Assembly (NCBI GenBank): GCA_945865705.1
Contig: CAMBEY010000164.1
Span: 1 to 6,594 of the forward strand
From: Candidatus Sulfopaludibacter sp. SbA3
Lineage (GTDB): Bacteria; Acidobacteriota; Terriglobia; 2-12-FULL-54-10
Direction of reading: 5' to 3'
Length of the DNA stretch: 6,594 nt
Shown here: positions 1 to 6,209 of the stretch, piece by piece
How positions within the stretch are numbered: the first letter of the stretch is position 1
How the letters are laid out: each line of letters starts with the position of its first letter
Notes under the pieces: generated by a model
Told to the model about the DNA's origin: nothing
The model's input: only the letters and a program-made list of their open reading frames with translations
Databases searched by the model: none
Program-made: the position numbers and the translations under genes

Positions 1-2477
1 AGTTGTCCGAGTGGCACCTGAGCCGAGCGGCCTGAGGACATTCCGGCCCGGCTCGGCATGGCGTCGCCTCCCATGGCTGCCGCGGGCGAAACTATTCCGG
101 CATTGGCACTCGCTCTCGCTTGCAATATCGGAATGGGCACCAGCACGCCGCGCAGTTTCTCCAGGCTGTCGCGCAGCTCGCGCGGATAGCGGACGTTGAT
201 CTGGTAACGTTCACGGCCTTCAATGGTGGTGTCCACGTCGAGGCCGCCAATGGCGGTTTCGATCATGGCCATCACGTCCATCACGCGCAGTCCATAGCGC
301 GCGATGGAGGCCCGATCGGGAGTGAAGTCGATGAAGTAGCCTCCCATTTCGCGTTCCGCATACACGCTGCGAGTACCGGGAACCTTCCCCAGCACGGTCT
401 CGAGTTGCTCGCCAGCCTCGGCGATTTGCTCCAGATCGGCGCCGAAGATTTTAATTCCGATGGGCGTTCGGATGCCTGTCGTCAGCATGTCGATACGTGC
501 TTTGATGGGCATGGTAAACGCATTTTGGACTCCGGGAGTACGCAGAGCTTTATCCATATCCGAAATCAGTTGTTCACGGGTCAGGCCGGCGCGCCACTCG
601 TTTCTGGGCTTGAGCATGACCACCGTTTCGATCATCGATAGCGGTGCCGGATCGGTGGCCGTATCGGCTCGCCCAGCCTTCCCGAAAACGGACTGCACTT
701 CTGGAAAGCTGCGCAGAATGCCGTCCTGTCGCTGGAGGAGTCGCTTGGCTTCCTCGATGGAAATGCCCGGAACGGTGATGGGCATAAATAGTATCGACCC
801 CTCGTCCAATGGGGGCATGAACTCCGATCCCAGTCGATTGAAAGGAATTACGGTGGCCAGCATAAGAACCAAGGCCAGACCGGTGATAACGTAACGGCCG
901 CGAACGCAGAGGCGCAGCACCGGACGATAGAGTGCGATGCAGAGGCGATTAATCGGGTTCCGCTTCTCCGGCAATATCCTGCCGCGTACAAATATGACCA
1001 TAAGCGCAGGCACCAGCGTGATTCCCAGCACCGCGCCGAATAGCACGGAAAAGGTCTTGGTGTATGCCAAGGGGCTGAACAGGCGGCCTTCCTGCGCTTC
1101 GAGAACAAATACAGGCAGAAAGGCGACAACAATAACCAGCAGCGAGCCGAAGATGGCAGGCCCGATCTCTTTGGCCGACTCGATCACCACCTCGTGCCGC
1201 GGACGCTGGCCGCCATCGGCTTCGAGCTTCTTGTGCGCGTTCTCGACCATGATGACCGCTGAATCCACCACGTCGCCGATGGCGATGATGATCCCGGCCA
1301 GCGACATGATGTTCGCGGTCAGCCCCATGTAATACATGGGAATGAAAGCCAGCGCGACCGCGATGGGCAGAGTCAGCACGGCCACCAGGGTCGATCGGAA
1401 ATGGAAAAGAAAGAGGAGGATCGTCAACGAGACAATGACGATCTCCTCGGTTAGGTTGTTCGCCAGCGTGCGAATCGAATCGCGGATCAGATTCGAGCGG
1501 TCATAGACGGGTACGACCTTGATGCCTTTCGGAAATGCGGACTCGACTTCCGCTAGTTTTTGCTTGATGCGATCCGTAACCGCCAGTGCATTCTCGCCGA
1601 AGCGCATCACCACAATGCCGCCGACGGTCTCGCCTTCGCCGTTCAGCTCAGCCAGGCCACGGCGAATGTTTCCTCCGATCTGCACGCGGGCGATGTCCCG
1701 CAGACGGATGGGCGTGCCGCGCCCGTCGGTTCCGACAACGACTTCTTCGAGCGCCTCCTTGTTGGTAATGTAACCGCGCCCGCGAATTGCGTACTCATGT
1801 CCCGCCAGTTCCAGCACGCGGCCGCCAACGTCGCCATTCGACATCGGGATGGCCTCGGTCACCTCCGAAAGAGACACGCGATAAGCCTGGAGTTTTGCCG
1901 GATCAACCTCCACCTGATACTGCTTCTCGAATCCGCCAACGCTGGCGACTTCAGCCACGCCCGGAACGGACGACAGCCAGTAGCGTAGATACCAATCCTG
2001 AAAGCTGCGCAACTCCTGCAAGTTGCGCGTCCCGCTCTCATCAATCAGCGCATACTCGTAAATCCATCCGACACCAGTTGCATCGGGCCCCAACTGCGGG
2101 GTGACGCCCGGCGGCAGTTTACCCTGCAACTTAGATAGATATTCCAAGGTGCGGCTGCGCGCCCAATAGATGTCCGTGCCATCTTCGAAAATCACGTAAA
2201 CGAAGGACATGCCGAACATCGTGAAGCCGCGCACGAGTTTTACTTTCGGCGCGGCCAGAAATGCGGTCACCAGCGGATAGGTAACCTGGTCCTCGACGAG
2301 GTTCGGGCTGCGGCCCATCCATTCACTGAAGACGATGACTTGGGTATCGGATAGATCGGGAAGCGCATCAAGCGGCGTGCGAGTGATCGCCCACCCGCTC
2401 CACACCAGCGCGAGCGCGGTGCAGATTCCCACAACCAACGTGTTTCTTGCGCAATACTCGATCAGCTTCGCAACCAT
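1..2477 (-). CDS. cusA: CusA-like heavy-metal RND efflux pump, C-terminus cut by window edge
   Basis: This is the inner-membrane proton-driven pump of a CusCBA-type complex, probably exporting Cu(I)/Ag(I). I read 825 codons from ATG 2477 to the left edge with no stop; E. coli CusA has about 1,050 residues. TM1 lies near residues 14-31, followed by the periplasmic porter and docking region. TM2-TM4 span about 345-412 and include AIGDVVDSAVIMVEN, whose Asp405 matches the proton-relay aspartate of CusA. Three methionines, Met565 (ILFMP), Met615 (PLSMIET) and Met664 (RIDML), are spaced 50 and 49 residues apart, exactly like E. coli CusA Met573/623/672, the metal-binding cluster. This favours monovalent Cu/Ag over a CzcA-type Zn/Co/Cd pump. 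The ATG directly follows the adaptor stop (TAAATG), with AAAGGCGAG six bases upstream. Residues 784-819 form an unusual Ala/Gly/Ser/Met-rich insertion. The C-terminal membrane half, with the remaining relay residues, is outside the window. Confidence 0.93.
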   Translation of the reverse strand, partial: MVAKLIEYCARNTLVVGICTALALVWSGWAITRTPLDALPDLSDTQVIVFSEWMGRSPNLVEDQVTYPLVTAFLAAPKVKLVRGFTMFGMSFVYVIFEDGTDIYWARSRTLEYLSKLQGKLPPGVTPQLGPDATGVGWIYEYALIDESGTRNLQELRSFQDWYLRYWLSSVPGVAEVASVGGFEKQYQVEVDPAKLQAYRVSLSEVTEAIPMSNGDVGGRVLELAGHEYAIRGRGYITNKEALEEVVVGTDGRGTPIRLRDIARVQIGGNIRRGLAELNGEGETVGGIVVMRFGENALAVTDRIKQKLAEVESAFPKGIKVVPVYDRSNLIRDSIRTLANNLTEEIVIVSLTILLFLFHFRSTLVAVLTLPIAVALAFIPMYYMGLTANIMSLAGIIIAIGDVVDSAVIMVENAHKKLEADGGQRPRHEVVIESAKEIGPAIFGSLLVIVVAFLPVFVLEAQEGRLFSPLAYTKTFSVLFGAVLGITLVPALMVIFVRGRILPEKRNPINRLCIALYRPVLRLCVRGRYVITGLALVLMLATVIPFNRLGSEFMPPLDEGSILFMPITVPGISIEEAKRLLQRQDGILRSFPEVQSVFGKAGRADTATDPAPLSMIETVVMLKPRNEWRAGLTREQLISDMDKALRTPGVQNAFTMPIKARIDMLTTGIRTPIGIKIFGADLEQIAEAGEQLETVLGKVPGTRSVYAEREMGGYFIDFTPDRASIARYGLRVMDVMAMIETAIGGLDVDTTIEGRERYQINVRYPRELRDSLEKLRGVLVPIPILQARASANAGIVSPAAAMGGDAMPSRAGMSSGRSAQVPLGQ

Positions 2478-3686
2478 TTATTTCTCGCCTTTGCGCTGCT
2501 CATCGGGGGCGGCTGAGTGACCGCCTCCATGTCCGGAAACTGTGCCGCCAGTCGCTCGCAGCTTGCTCTCGGAATCGAGCAAAAATTGGGCGCCGACTGC
2601 GACGGCATCGCCTTCCGAGAGGCCGGACAGTATCTGGTAGAAGCCATCCAATTCGCTTCTAACCTGCACCTCATGCGGCTCGAACCGTCGGTCTCCGGCT
2701 GCGACGAAAACGATCTTTCTTGTGCCGGTGTCAATCAAAGCCGCTTCCGGCAAAGCCAGTCCCTTGGCCATTTCGTGGGCGACCTGAACTGTGCCGTACA
2801 TGCCGGGCTTCAGCAGCCCTTCGCGGTTGTCGAGTTGCAGCCGGATTTTGGCCGTGCGCGTCGATTCTTCGACTACCGGGCTGATGAACTCCACCACGCC
2901 GAATAAAGTTTGGCCGGGCAAAGCTTCCATAGTGAGCACGCATTTCTGTTGGAGGCGAACGTGAGGTAAATCCCGCTCGTATATGTCCGCTTGGAGCCAT
3001 AGGGTGGATAGGTCCGCGATGACAAACATATCCATGCCCGGCTCCACATTCATACCCTCAACGGCAGTCTTGGAAAGTACGACTCCCTCCCGCGGCGAGT
3101 TGATGATCAGCGTGCGGAGCGGAACGCCGTCCTTTTCAATTCTGGCGACTTCCTCGGAAGGAATGTCCCATAGGTCTAGGCGGCTTCGCGCAGCCGCCAC
3201 CAGACGGCGAGCCCAATCTTGGGATGCACCGGCCAACCCTCCTCCCGCTCTGATGTCCAGGCTCCTCAGCGCCAGCAGATACTCTTGCTGCGTTGCGACG
3301 AGTTCCGGGCTGTAGATGGAAAACAGCGGCTGTCCTGCGTGTACCGGTTTGCCGACATAATCGACGAAAAGGTTTTCGATCCATCCACTGAATTTCGTCT
3401 GCACGTGGGTGACGCGAGTCTCGTCGAGAGCGACGACGCCGACGGTGCGAATCGTGTAAGTAAAATCCCGATACCCGATTCGTTCCGTAACCACACCCAT
3501 GCGTTGCGCCTGCTGGGGATCGAGTTCCACCGCGCCATATCCAGCGACTGCGGTTTGCGGGCGGGCCTCAGGCGCGGGCGTGGCGTGCGCATCCGGCGTG
3601 TGTTGCTCCGGTGCTTGCCCGGTTGAACATCCTGCCAACATGCTCAACAGCAGGATTAGCAGGAACGAGGTGTTGTGTTGCGTCAT
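2478..3686 (-). CDS. cusB: CusB-like RND periplasmic adaptor (membrane fusion) lipoprotein
   Basis: This 402-aa adaptor links the RND pump to the outer-membrane channel. It has a lipoprotein signal: hydrophobic residues 8-17, then LAGC with the predicted lipidated Cys20. A Pro/Ala/His linker (21-45) leads to a split barrel-sandwich lipoyl domain (about 84-125 and 195-225, with GWIENLFVDYVGKPV and SPREGVVLSKTAVEGMNV). Between the halves is an alpha-hairpin (about 126-190, YSPELVATQQEYLLALRSLD). A beta-barrel follows (about 226-302, EESTRTAKIRLQLDN and LKPGMYGTVQV), then a membrane-proximal domain (about 303-375, ALPEAALIDTGTRKIVFVAA). All are standard for CusB/CzcB adaptors. The N-terminal methionines that bind metal in E. 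coli CusB have no equivalent; the only candidate ligands there are His29 and His33. The tail is polar with a GHGGGH motif. I see no strong Shine-Dalgarno at normal spacing before ATG 3686, so coupling to the gene 21 nt upstream is likely. The stop abuts the pump start. Confidence 0.93.
   Translation of the reverse strand: MTQHNTSFLLILLLSMLAGCSTGQAPEQHTPDAHATPAPEARPQTAVAGYGAVELDPQQAQRMGVVTERIGYRDFTYTIRTVGVVALDETRVTHVQTKFSGWIENLFVDYVGKPVHAGQPLFSIYSPELVATQQEYLLALRSLDIRAGGGLAGASQDWARRLVAAARSRLDLWDIPSEEVARIEKDGVPLRTLIINSPREGVVLSKTAVEGMNVEPGMDMFVIADLSTLWLQADIYERDLPHVRLQQKCVLTMEALPGQTLFGVVEFISPVVEESTRTAKIRLQLDNREGLLKPGMYGTVQVAHEMAKGLALPEAALIDTGTRKIVFVAAGDRRFEPHEVQVRSELDGFYQILSGLSEGDAVAVGAQFLLDSESKLRATGGTVSGHGGGHSAAPDEQRKGEK
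2484..2492 (-). promoter_or_regulatory. Ribosome binding site of the RND pump gene
   Basis: AAAGGCGAG lies six bases upstream of ATG 2477, inside the last codons of the adaptor gene. With the contiguous TAAATG stop/start it suggests that ribosomes finishing the adaptor reinitiate on the pump, keeping their amounts linked. Confidence 0.55.
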
Positions 3687-3707
3687 AATTCCGTACCCAT
3701 CCCCCTG

Positions 3708-4460
3708 CTAATCCAGCGCGTTGATTTTTTCTGTCAGCAGGAACCCGTACCCCTTTTTCTGATTCACAAATCGCCAGAGAGAGTCATAGCGATCTCGTTG
3801 AAGCGGTTCTTTGAGCTGGAAGTTGTACACGCGCCGAGAGGCATAATGGAATCGCTGCTGCTCGTAGGTCGTAAGCGTAAGGTCGTAAGGGCCTCCAGAG
3901 GAAATGCTTTCCATGTCCTCGTAGCGCCACGATTGACTTCGGCGATCATCACTGGCCCGAAAGACAATTCCGCTTTCGGAGAACTGTAGTCGCCCTTGAT
4001 TTCCTTTTAGGATTCCGAGGTGTTTGACCGATAAATCAAACCTGATCGATCCGACTTCGGCAGGAGTCAGCAATGCCGCTATGGGACGCTTGGTCTGGGA
4101 CGCGAGAGAGTTGTACACCTGCTGGACGGTGATAGTCTCTTCGGCCCAGGTAAACTCGAAAACCCTGTCGGCGCCCAGCCGCCAATTGCTGCGGTCCTCA
4201 TATGTATGAAGATTGATGCGGCGATCTGGCCCGATTTGAAACTGCTTGATGTCTTCATAGCTCCAAGTCATTGCGTCTTTCTGGTGCTTCGTCTCATATC
4301 TCACGCCGCGCTCGTCCATGAGCAGCGTTCCAATGCAGCCACCAAGAGCGTGGTCATGGCGAACTTGCAGCGCAACTCCCGGGATCTGAGACTGTCCCTT
4401 GGCACCCATGCTGAAGATGGCTATCCATAGCAGGACGACTATCCTGTTCCTCGTTGCCAT
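3708..4460 (-). CDS. Unrecognised secreted protein with a duplicated ~92-residue domain, in the CusF position
   Basis: I cannot name this 250-aa protein. An N-terminal signal peptide is visible (MATRNR, hydrophobic 8-19, then AKGQSQ), so it should be periplasmic or outside the cell. The mature part contains two tandem copies of one domain, residues 31-122 and 143-234. Residues 31-88 align without gaps to 143-200 with 18 of 58 identical, including HxxxL, GxL, EsG, W-x-YED and TYE; later both copies share R-V-(F/Y)-x-F and a Y-x-SL ending. Repeated beta-rich segments with a W-x-Y-x-D(I/M) turn suggest a bacterial PH-like or GRAM-like fold, but that is inference. ATG 4460 is preferred over ATG 4478, which abuts the channel gene's TGA, because GGAGG lies four bases before it and the N-terminus is then a clean signal peptide. 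Its place between channel and adaptor matches cusF in cusCFBA, yet it lacks CusF's size and sequence. A role as accessory factor, metal-binding protein or envelope scaffold is open. Confidence 0.85.
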   Translation of the reverse strand: MATRNRIVVLLWIAIFSMGAKGQSQIPGVALQVRHDHALGGCIGTLLMDERGVRYETKHQKDAMTWSYEDIKQFQIGPDRRINLHTYEDRSNWRLGADRVFEFTWAEETITVQQVYNSLASQTKRPIAALLTPAEVGSIRFDLSVKHLGILKGNQGRLQFSESGIVFRASDDRRSQSWRYEDMESISSGGPYDLTLTTYEQQRFHYASRRVYNFQLKEPLQRDRYDSLWRFVNQKKGYGFLLTEKINALD

Positions 4461-4464
4461 AAGT

Positions 4465-4469
4465 CCTCC
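4465..4469 (-). promoter_or_regulatory. Shine-Dalgarno site deciding the start of the secreted protein
   Basis: GGAGG with a four-base spacer precedes ATG 4460. The alternative ATG 4478 directly follows the channel gene's TGA and would put this site inside the coding region, adding only six residues (MPAGGL) before the signal peptide. I prefer the downstream ATG; coupled reinitiation at 4478 remains possible. Confidence 0.65.
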
Positions 4470-4478
4470 AGCAGGCAT

Positions 4479-5855
4479 TCAACGGTCAACTTGACGGCCC
4501 GTTGTTTCCTCAAGACGCGCCAGAGCCACATGGAAACTGGCGAATTGGTCGTAATACTCAAGCTCATAATTCAGGACATTTTGGAAGGTGGTTAGCAGCG
4601 ACAGGAAATCCAGGTTGCCAACCTGATAGCTGGCCATCGCGGACTCCAACGTGAGCGTGGCTTGCGGTATGAGGGTCCCTGTGTACAGCTCCAGCAACTG
4701 TTCGCTCGCCTTGGCCATCAGGTAGTCGTCTTTGACGCGAAGGAGCAATGATTGCCGTGTGGCATCGTACTCGTGCCGTGCTTCCTCCACTGCCTGCGCT
4801 GACTCTCGTACCATATATCGCTGTTTTCTCCAGAAGTAGAGAGGAACACGTACATCAATTCGCGTCTCCCACATGTTGGGAAGCCGCCCGCGTGAGGCCC
4901 ATCCCGCTTCAACGGAAAAGTCAGGGTAATACTCCTTGCGCGAGAGGTTTAGCGCGAACGTGTTCTGCTCGATCTTCGCCTGACTTTTGCCCAGGCGCGG
5001 AGACTGACGTTGCACCGCTTCGTATAATTCACTCAGTGTGGCGGAAAGTTCCAACTTCGGAATTTCAGCGGGCACTCCCAGTGGCGAATCCGGCGGCCGG
5101 TTTAGCGAGGTGTTTATCATTGCCACCAAGGAGTCTCGTTGCTGTTCCAATTCCACGCGGCGTCGAGCCAACTGCGATAGCTCCGTCTGGGCACGCAGCA
5201 CGTCCTGCTGAATACCTTGTCCGACCCCGTAGCGCGCCTCGGCAATTTTCGAGAACTGGCTGAGCAGATCGAAATTTCTTTGCAACACTGCGAGTGCCTG
5301 ATGGACGAAGTGCCAGTGATAATAAGCCTGCTTCAGTTCTGAGATTACCCTCAACTGTGTGTCCTGATACTCATGCCAGTAGCTTTCGGCTTCCTTCTCC
5401 GCCATCTTGCCTTGAAGTTGTAATTTTCCTGGGAAGGGGATTTCCTGCATAAAGGAGACCCCAACGAGGCTCATGTCCTCTTCACCAACTGTCGTTGCGG
5501 GAATTGGGTTGCCAATATTGTTGGAGGCAATACTAAGAATGGGATCGGGCAGTGAACTGACAAGGGAAGGCCGCAGTCGGCTGCCTTCAAACCGTTTTTG
5601 CGCAGCGCGAATCTCGGGTTGGCTTCGGAGCACTTCTTCCAACAGTTCTGAAAGCGTGACAGTTTGAGGCGAGACTGGTTCAATTTGCGCTGAGACGATA
5701 GATTGCCGGCTTCGTTGTGTTTGGCTGGTTGGAATTTCTGAAATCTTGCCGCCGGGGTTCAATTCTGAACTCCGATTTTGGCCGTGGCCCGGCTGCCCAC
5801 TCAATCCCACAAGTGCTCCAATTAACAAGTTTTGAACCAGGCGTTGAAAATTCAA
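4479..5855 (-). CDS. TolC-family outer-membrane efflux channel (CusC/CzcC-like), TTG start
   Basis: This 458-aa outer-membrane efflux protein is the exit duct for the pump encoded downstream. It has a signal peptide (MNFQRLVQ, hydrophobic 9-18, cleavage probably near GHGQ) with no lipobox, then a low-complexity linker to about residue 65. Two homologous TolC repeats follow, about 67-255 and 270-456. Each has long amphipathic helices and a matching motif: ARYGVGQGIQQDVLRAQTEL (207-226) and SYQVGNLDFLSLLTTFQNVL (409-428). FMQEIPFPGKL (136-146) and RVPLYFWRKQ (336-345) are the usual beta-strand and loop segments. Length fits the family. The frame stays open upstream and a TTG at 5879 would add eight residues. 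I chose the TTG at 5855 because AGAAGGAG lies seven bases upstream and it starts a conventional signal peptide. I saw no ATG or GTG in frame upstream as far as about 6160. This is the first gene of the operon; its stop lies 18 nt before the chosen start of the next gene. Confidence 0.9.
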   Translation of the reverse strand: MNFQRLVQNLLIGALVGLSGQPGHGQNRSSELNPGGKISEIPTSQTQRSRQSIVSAQIEPVSPQTVTLSELLEEVLRSQPEIRAAQKRFEGSRLRPSLVSSLPDPILSIASNNIGNPIPATTVGEEDMSLVGVSFMQEIPFPGKLQLQGKMAEKEAESYWHEYQDTQLRVISELKQAYYHWHFVHQALAVLQRNFDLLSQFSKIAEARYGVGQGIQQDVLRAQTELSQLARRRVELEQQRDSLVAMINTSLNRPPDSPLGVPAEIPKLELSATLSELYEAVQRQSPRLGKSQAKIEQNTFALNLSRKEYYPDFSVEAGWASRGRLPNMWETRIDVRVPLYFWRKQRYMVRESAQAVEEARHEYDATRQSLLLRVKDDYLMAKASEQLLELYTGTLIPQATLTLESAMASYQVGNLDFLSLLTTFQNVLNYELEYYDQFASFHVALARLEETTGRQVDR

Positions 5856-5862
5856 GCTCGCG

Positions 5863-5870
5863 CTCCTTCT
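5863..5870 (-). promoter_or_regulatory. Shine-Dalgarno site deciding the TTG start of the channel gene
   Basis: AGAAGGAG sits seven bases upstream of the TTG at 5855, near-ideal sequence and spacing. It lies inside the reading frame opened by the alternative TTG at 5879, for which I see no comparable site. It is the main reason for calling a non-ATG start. Confidence 0.7.
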
Positions 5871-5894
5871 TGAGCACAATGCGGGATGATGGTC

Positions 5895-5939
5895 CCTCTG
5901 CGGTCGATTACCCCTGGACCGTCCACATAGACCCAGAGG
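5895..5939 (-). other. Foldable leader upstream of the efflux operon (5-bp plus 6-bp stem)
   Basis: In the presumed 5' leader, CCTCTG (5939-5934) can pair with CAGAGG (5900-5895). Nested inside, CGGTC (5921-5917) can pair with GACCG (5905-5901). The 3' arms are adjacent, and the 5' arms are separated by a 12-nt bulge that includes the small palindrome GGACcGTCC. The structure ends about 40 nt before the channel start codon. It could be an RNA leader element or an operator, but no known riboswitch is recognised and the transcription start is unknown. Confidence 0.3.
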
Positions 5940-5968
5940 CGCGACTAAGATGATGTGAGCAATTGCAG

Positions 5969-5982
5969 TGCCACGAGTGGCA
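5969..5982. promoter_or_regulatory. 14-bp palindrome, candidate operator of the efflux operon
   Basis: TGCCACGAGTGGCA is a perfect inverted repeat (six-base arms, two-base centre) about 115 bp upstream of the channel start. It is flanked by two direct GCAGTG copies (5965-5970 and 5980-5985), the second overlapping an arm. The position suits a metal-responsive regulator, but I could not identify a convincing sigma-70 promoter beside it, nor match it to a known CueR, CusR or CopY box. Confidence 0.3.
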
Positions 5983-6041
5983 GTGGACCTAATTCCTATG
6001 GTGACAGTCTGTTGGCATCCATAACAATCCGCTGCAGAGTC

Positions 6042-6071
6042 GGATTTTGGGACCCGCGCGAGTGAAAATCC
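6042..6071. repeat. Inverted repeat GGATTTT / AAAATCC with a 16-nt loop
   Basis: GGATTTT (6042-6048) and AAAATCC (6065-6071) are perfect seven-base inverted arms. The loop is GC-rich and contains GGGACCC. No T-run follows on either strand, so it is not a standard intrinsic terminator. The GAGTGAAAATCCCCC part recalls subterminal repeats of some IS21-type elements, but no transposase is present, so an IS remnant is only a guess. Confidence 0.35.
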
Positions 6072-6209
6072 CCCATGATTTGCGTTGGTTAGCCCAGCCC
6101 CATGTATGCTTCGTCTTCTACAACCACTATCCCTAACAACATGTAAATTGGGGTATCCCCCGATACGCCTGGCCCATTGGACAAGTTTCGTAGAACTGTT
6201 TGCGTCTGA

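Larger units (their letters stand above)
5856..6209. other. Intergenic region without a supported gene
   Basis: This stretch separates the minus-strand operon from the plus-strand surface-protein fragment. It contains the operon's presumed promoter and leader, the 5969-5982 palindrome and the 6042-6071 inverted repeat. A minus-strand frame (6089-6316, TTG start, 75 codons) covers its right part; its C-terminal end has a hydrophobic stretch IYMLLGIVVVEDEAYMGLG, but it matches no family I recognise and has only a weak ribosome site. I saw no tRNA, rRNA or CRISPR. Confidence 0.6.

Noticed and set aside
120..641. Long plus-strand open frame (173 codons) opposite the pump
   Set aside because: It is antisense to a fully open, strongly family-matching pump gene; the translation is His/Ala-rich and matches no family, as expected from the GC-biased complement of a real gene.
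3219..3626. Plus-strand open frames opposite the adaptor (also 2517-2906)
   Set aside because: Both lie wholly inside the adaptor gene on the other strand, with no independent family signal or ribosome site.
4748..5263. 171-codon plus-strand frame inside the channel gene
   Set aside because: Antisense shadow of a clear TolC-family gene; Arg/Pro/Ala-rich and without recognisable domains.
5963..5995. MerR-type promoter on the plus strand (TTGCAG, long spacer with the dyad, TAATTC)
   Set aside because: The spacer would be 21 bp, the -10 match is poor, and no plus-strand gene begins nearby.
5856..6010. A sigma-70 promoter for the operon on the minus strand
   Set aside because: I tried TATGTG (5928-5923) and GGTAAT as -10 boxes; neither has a reasonable -35 at 16-18 bp, so no promoter is called although one must exist.
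6153..6166. Short hairpin GTATC-CCCC-GATAC
   Set aside because: Only five pairs and no T-run on either strand; expected by chance in a stretch this size.
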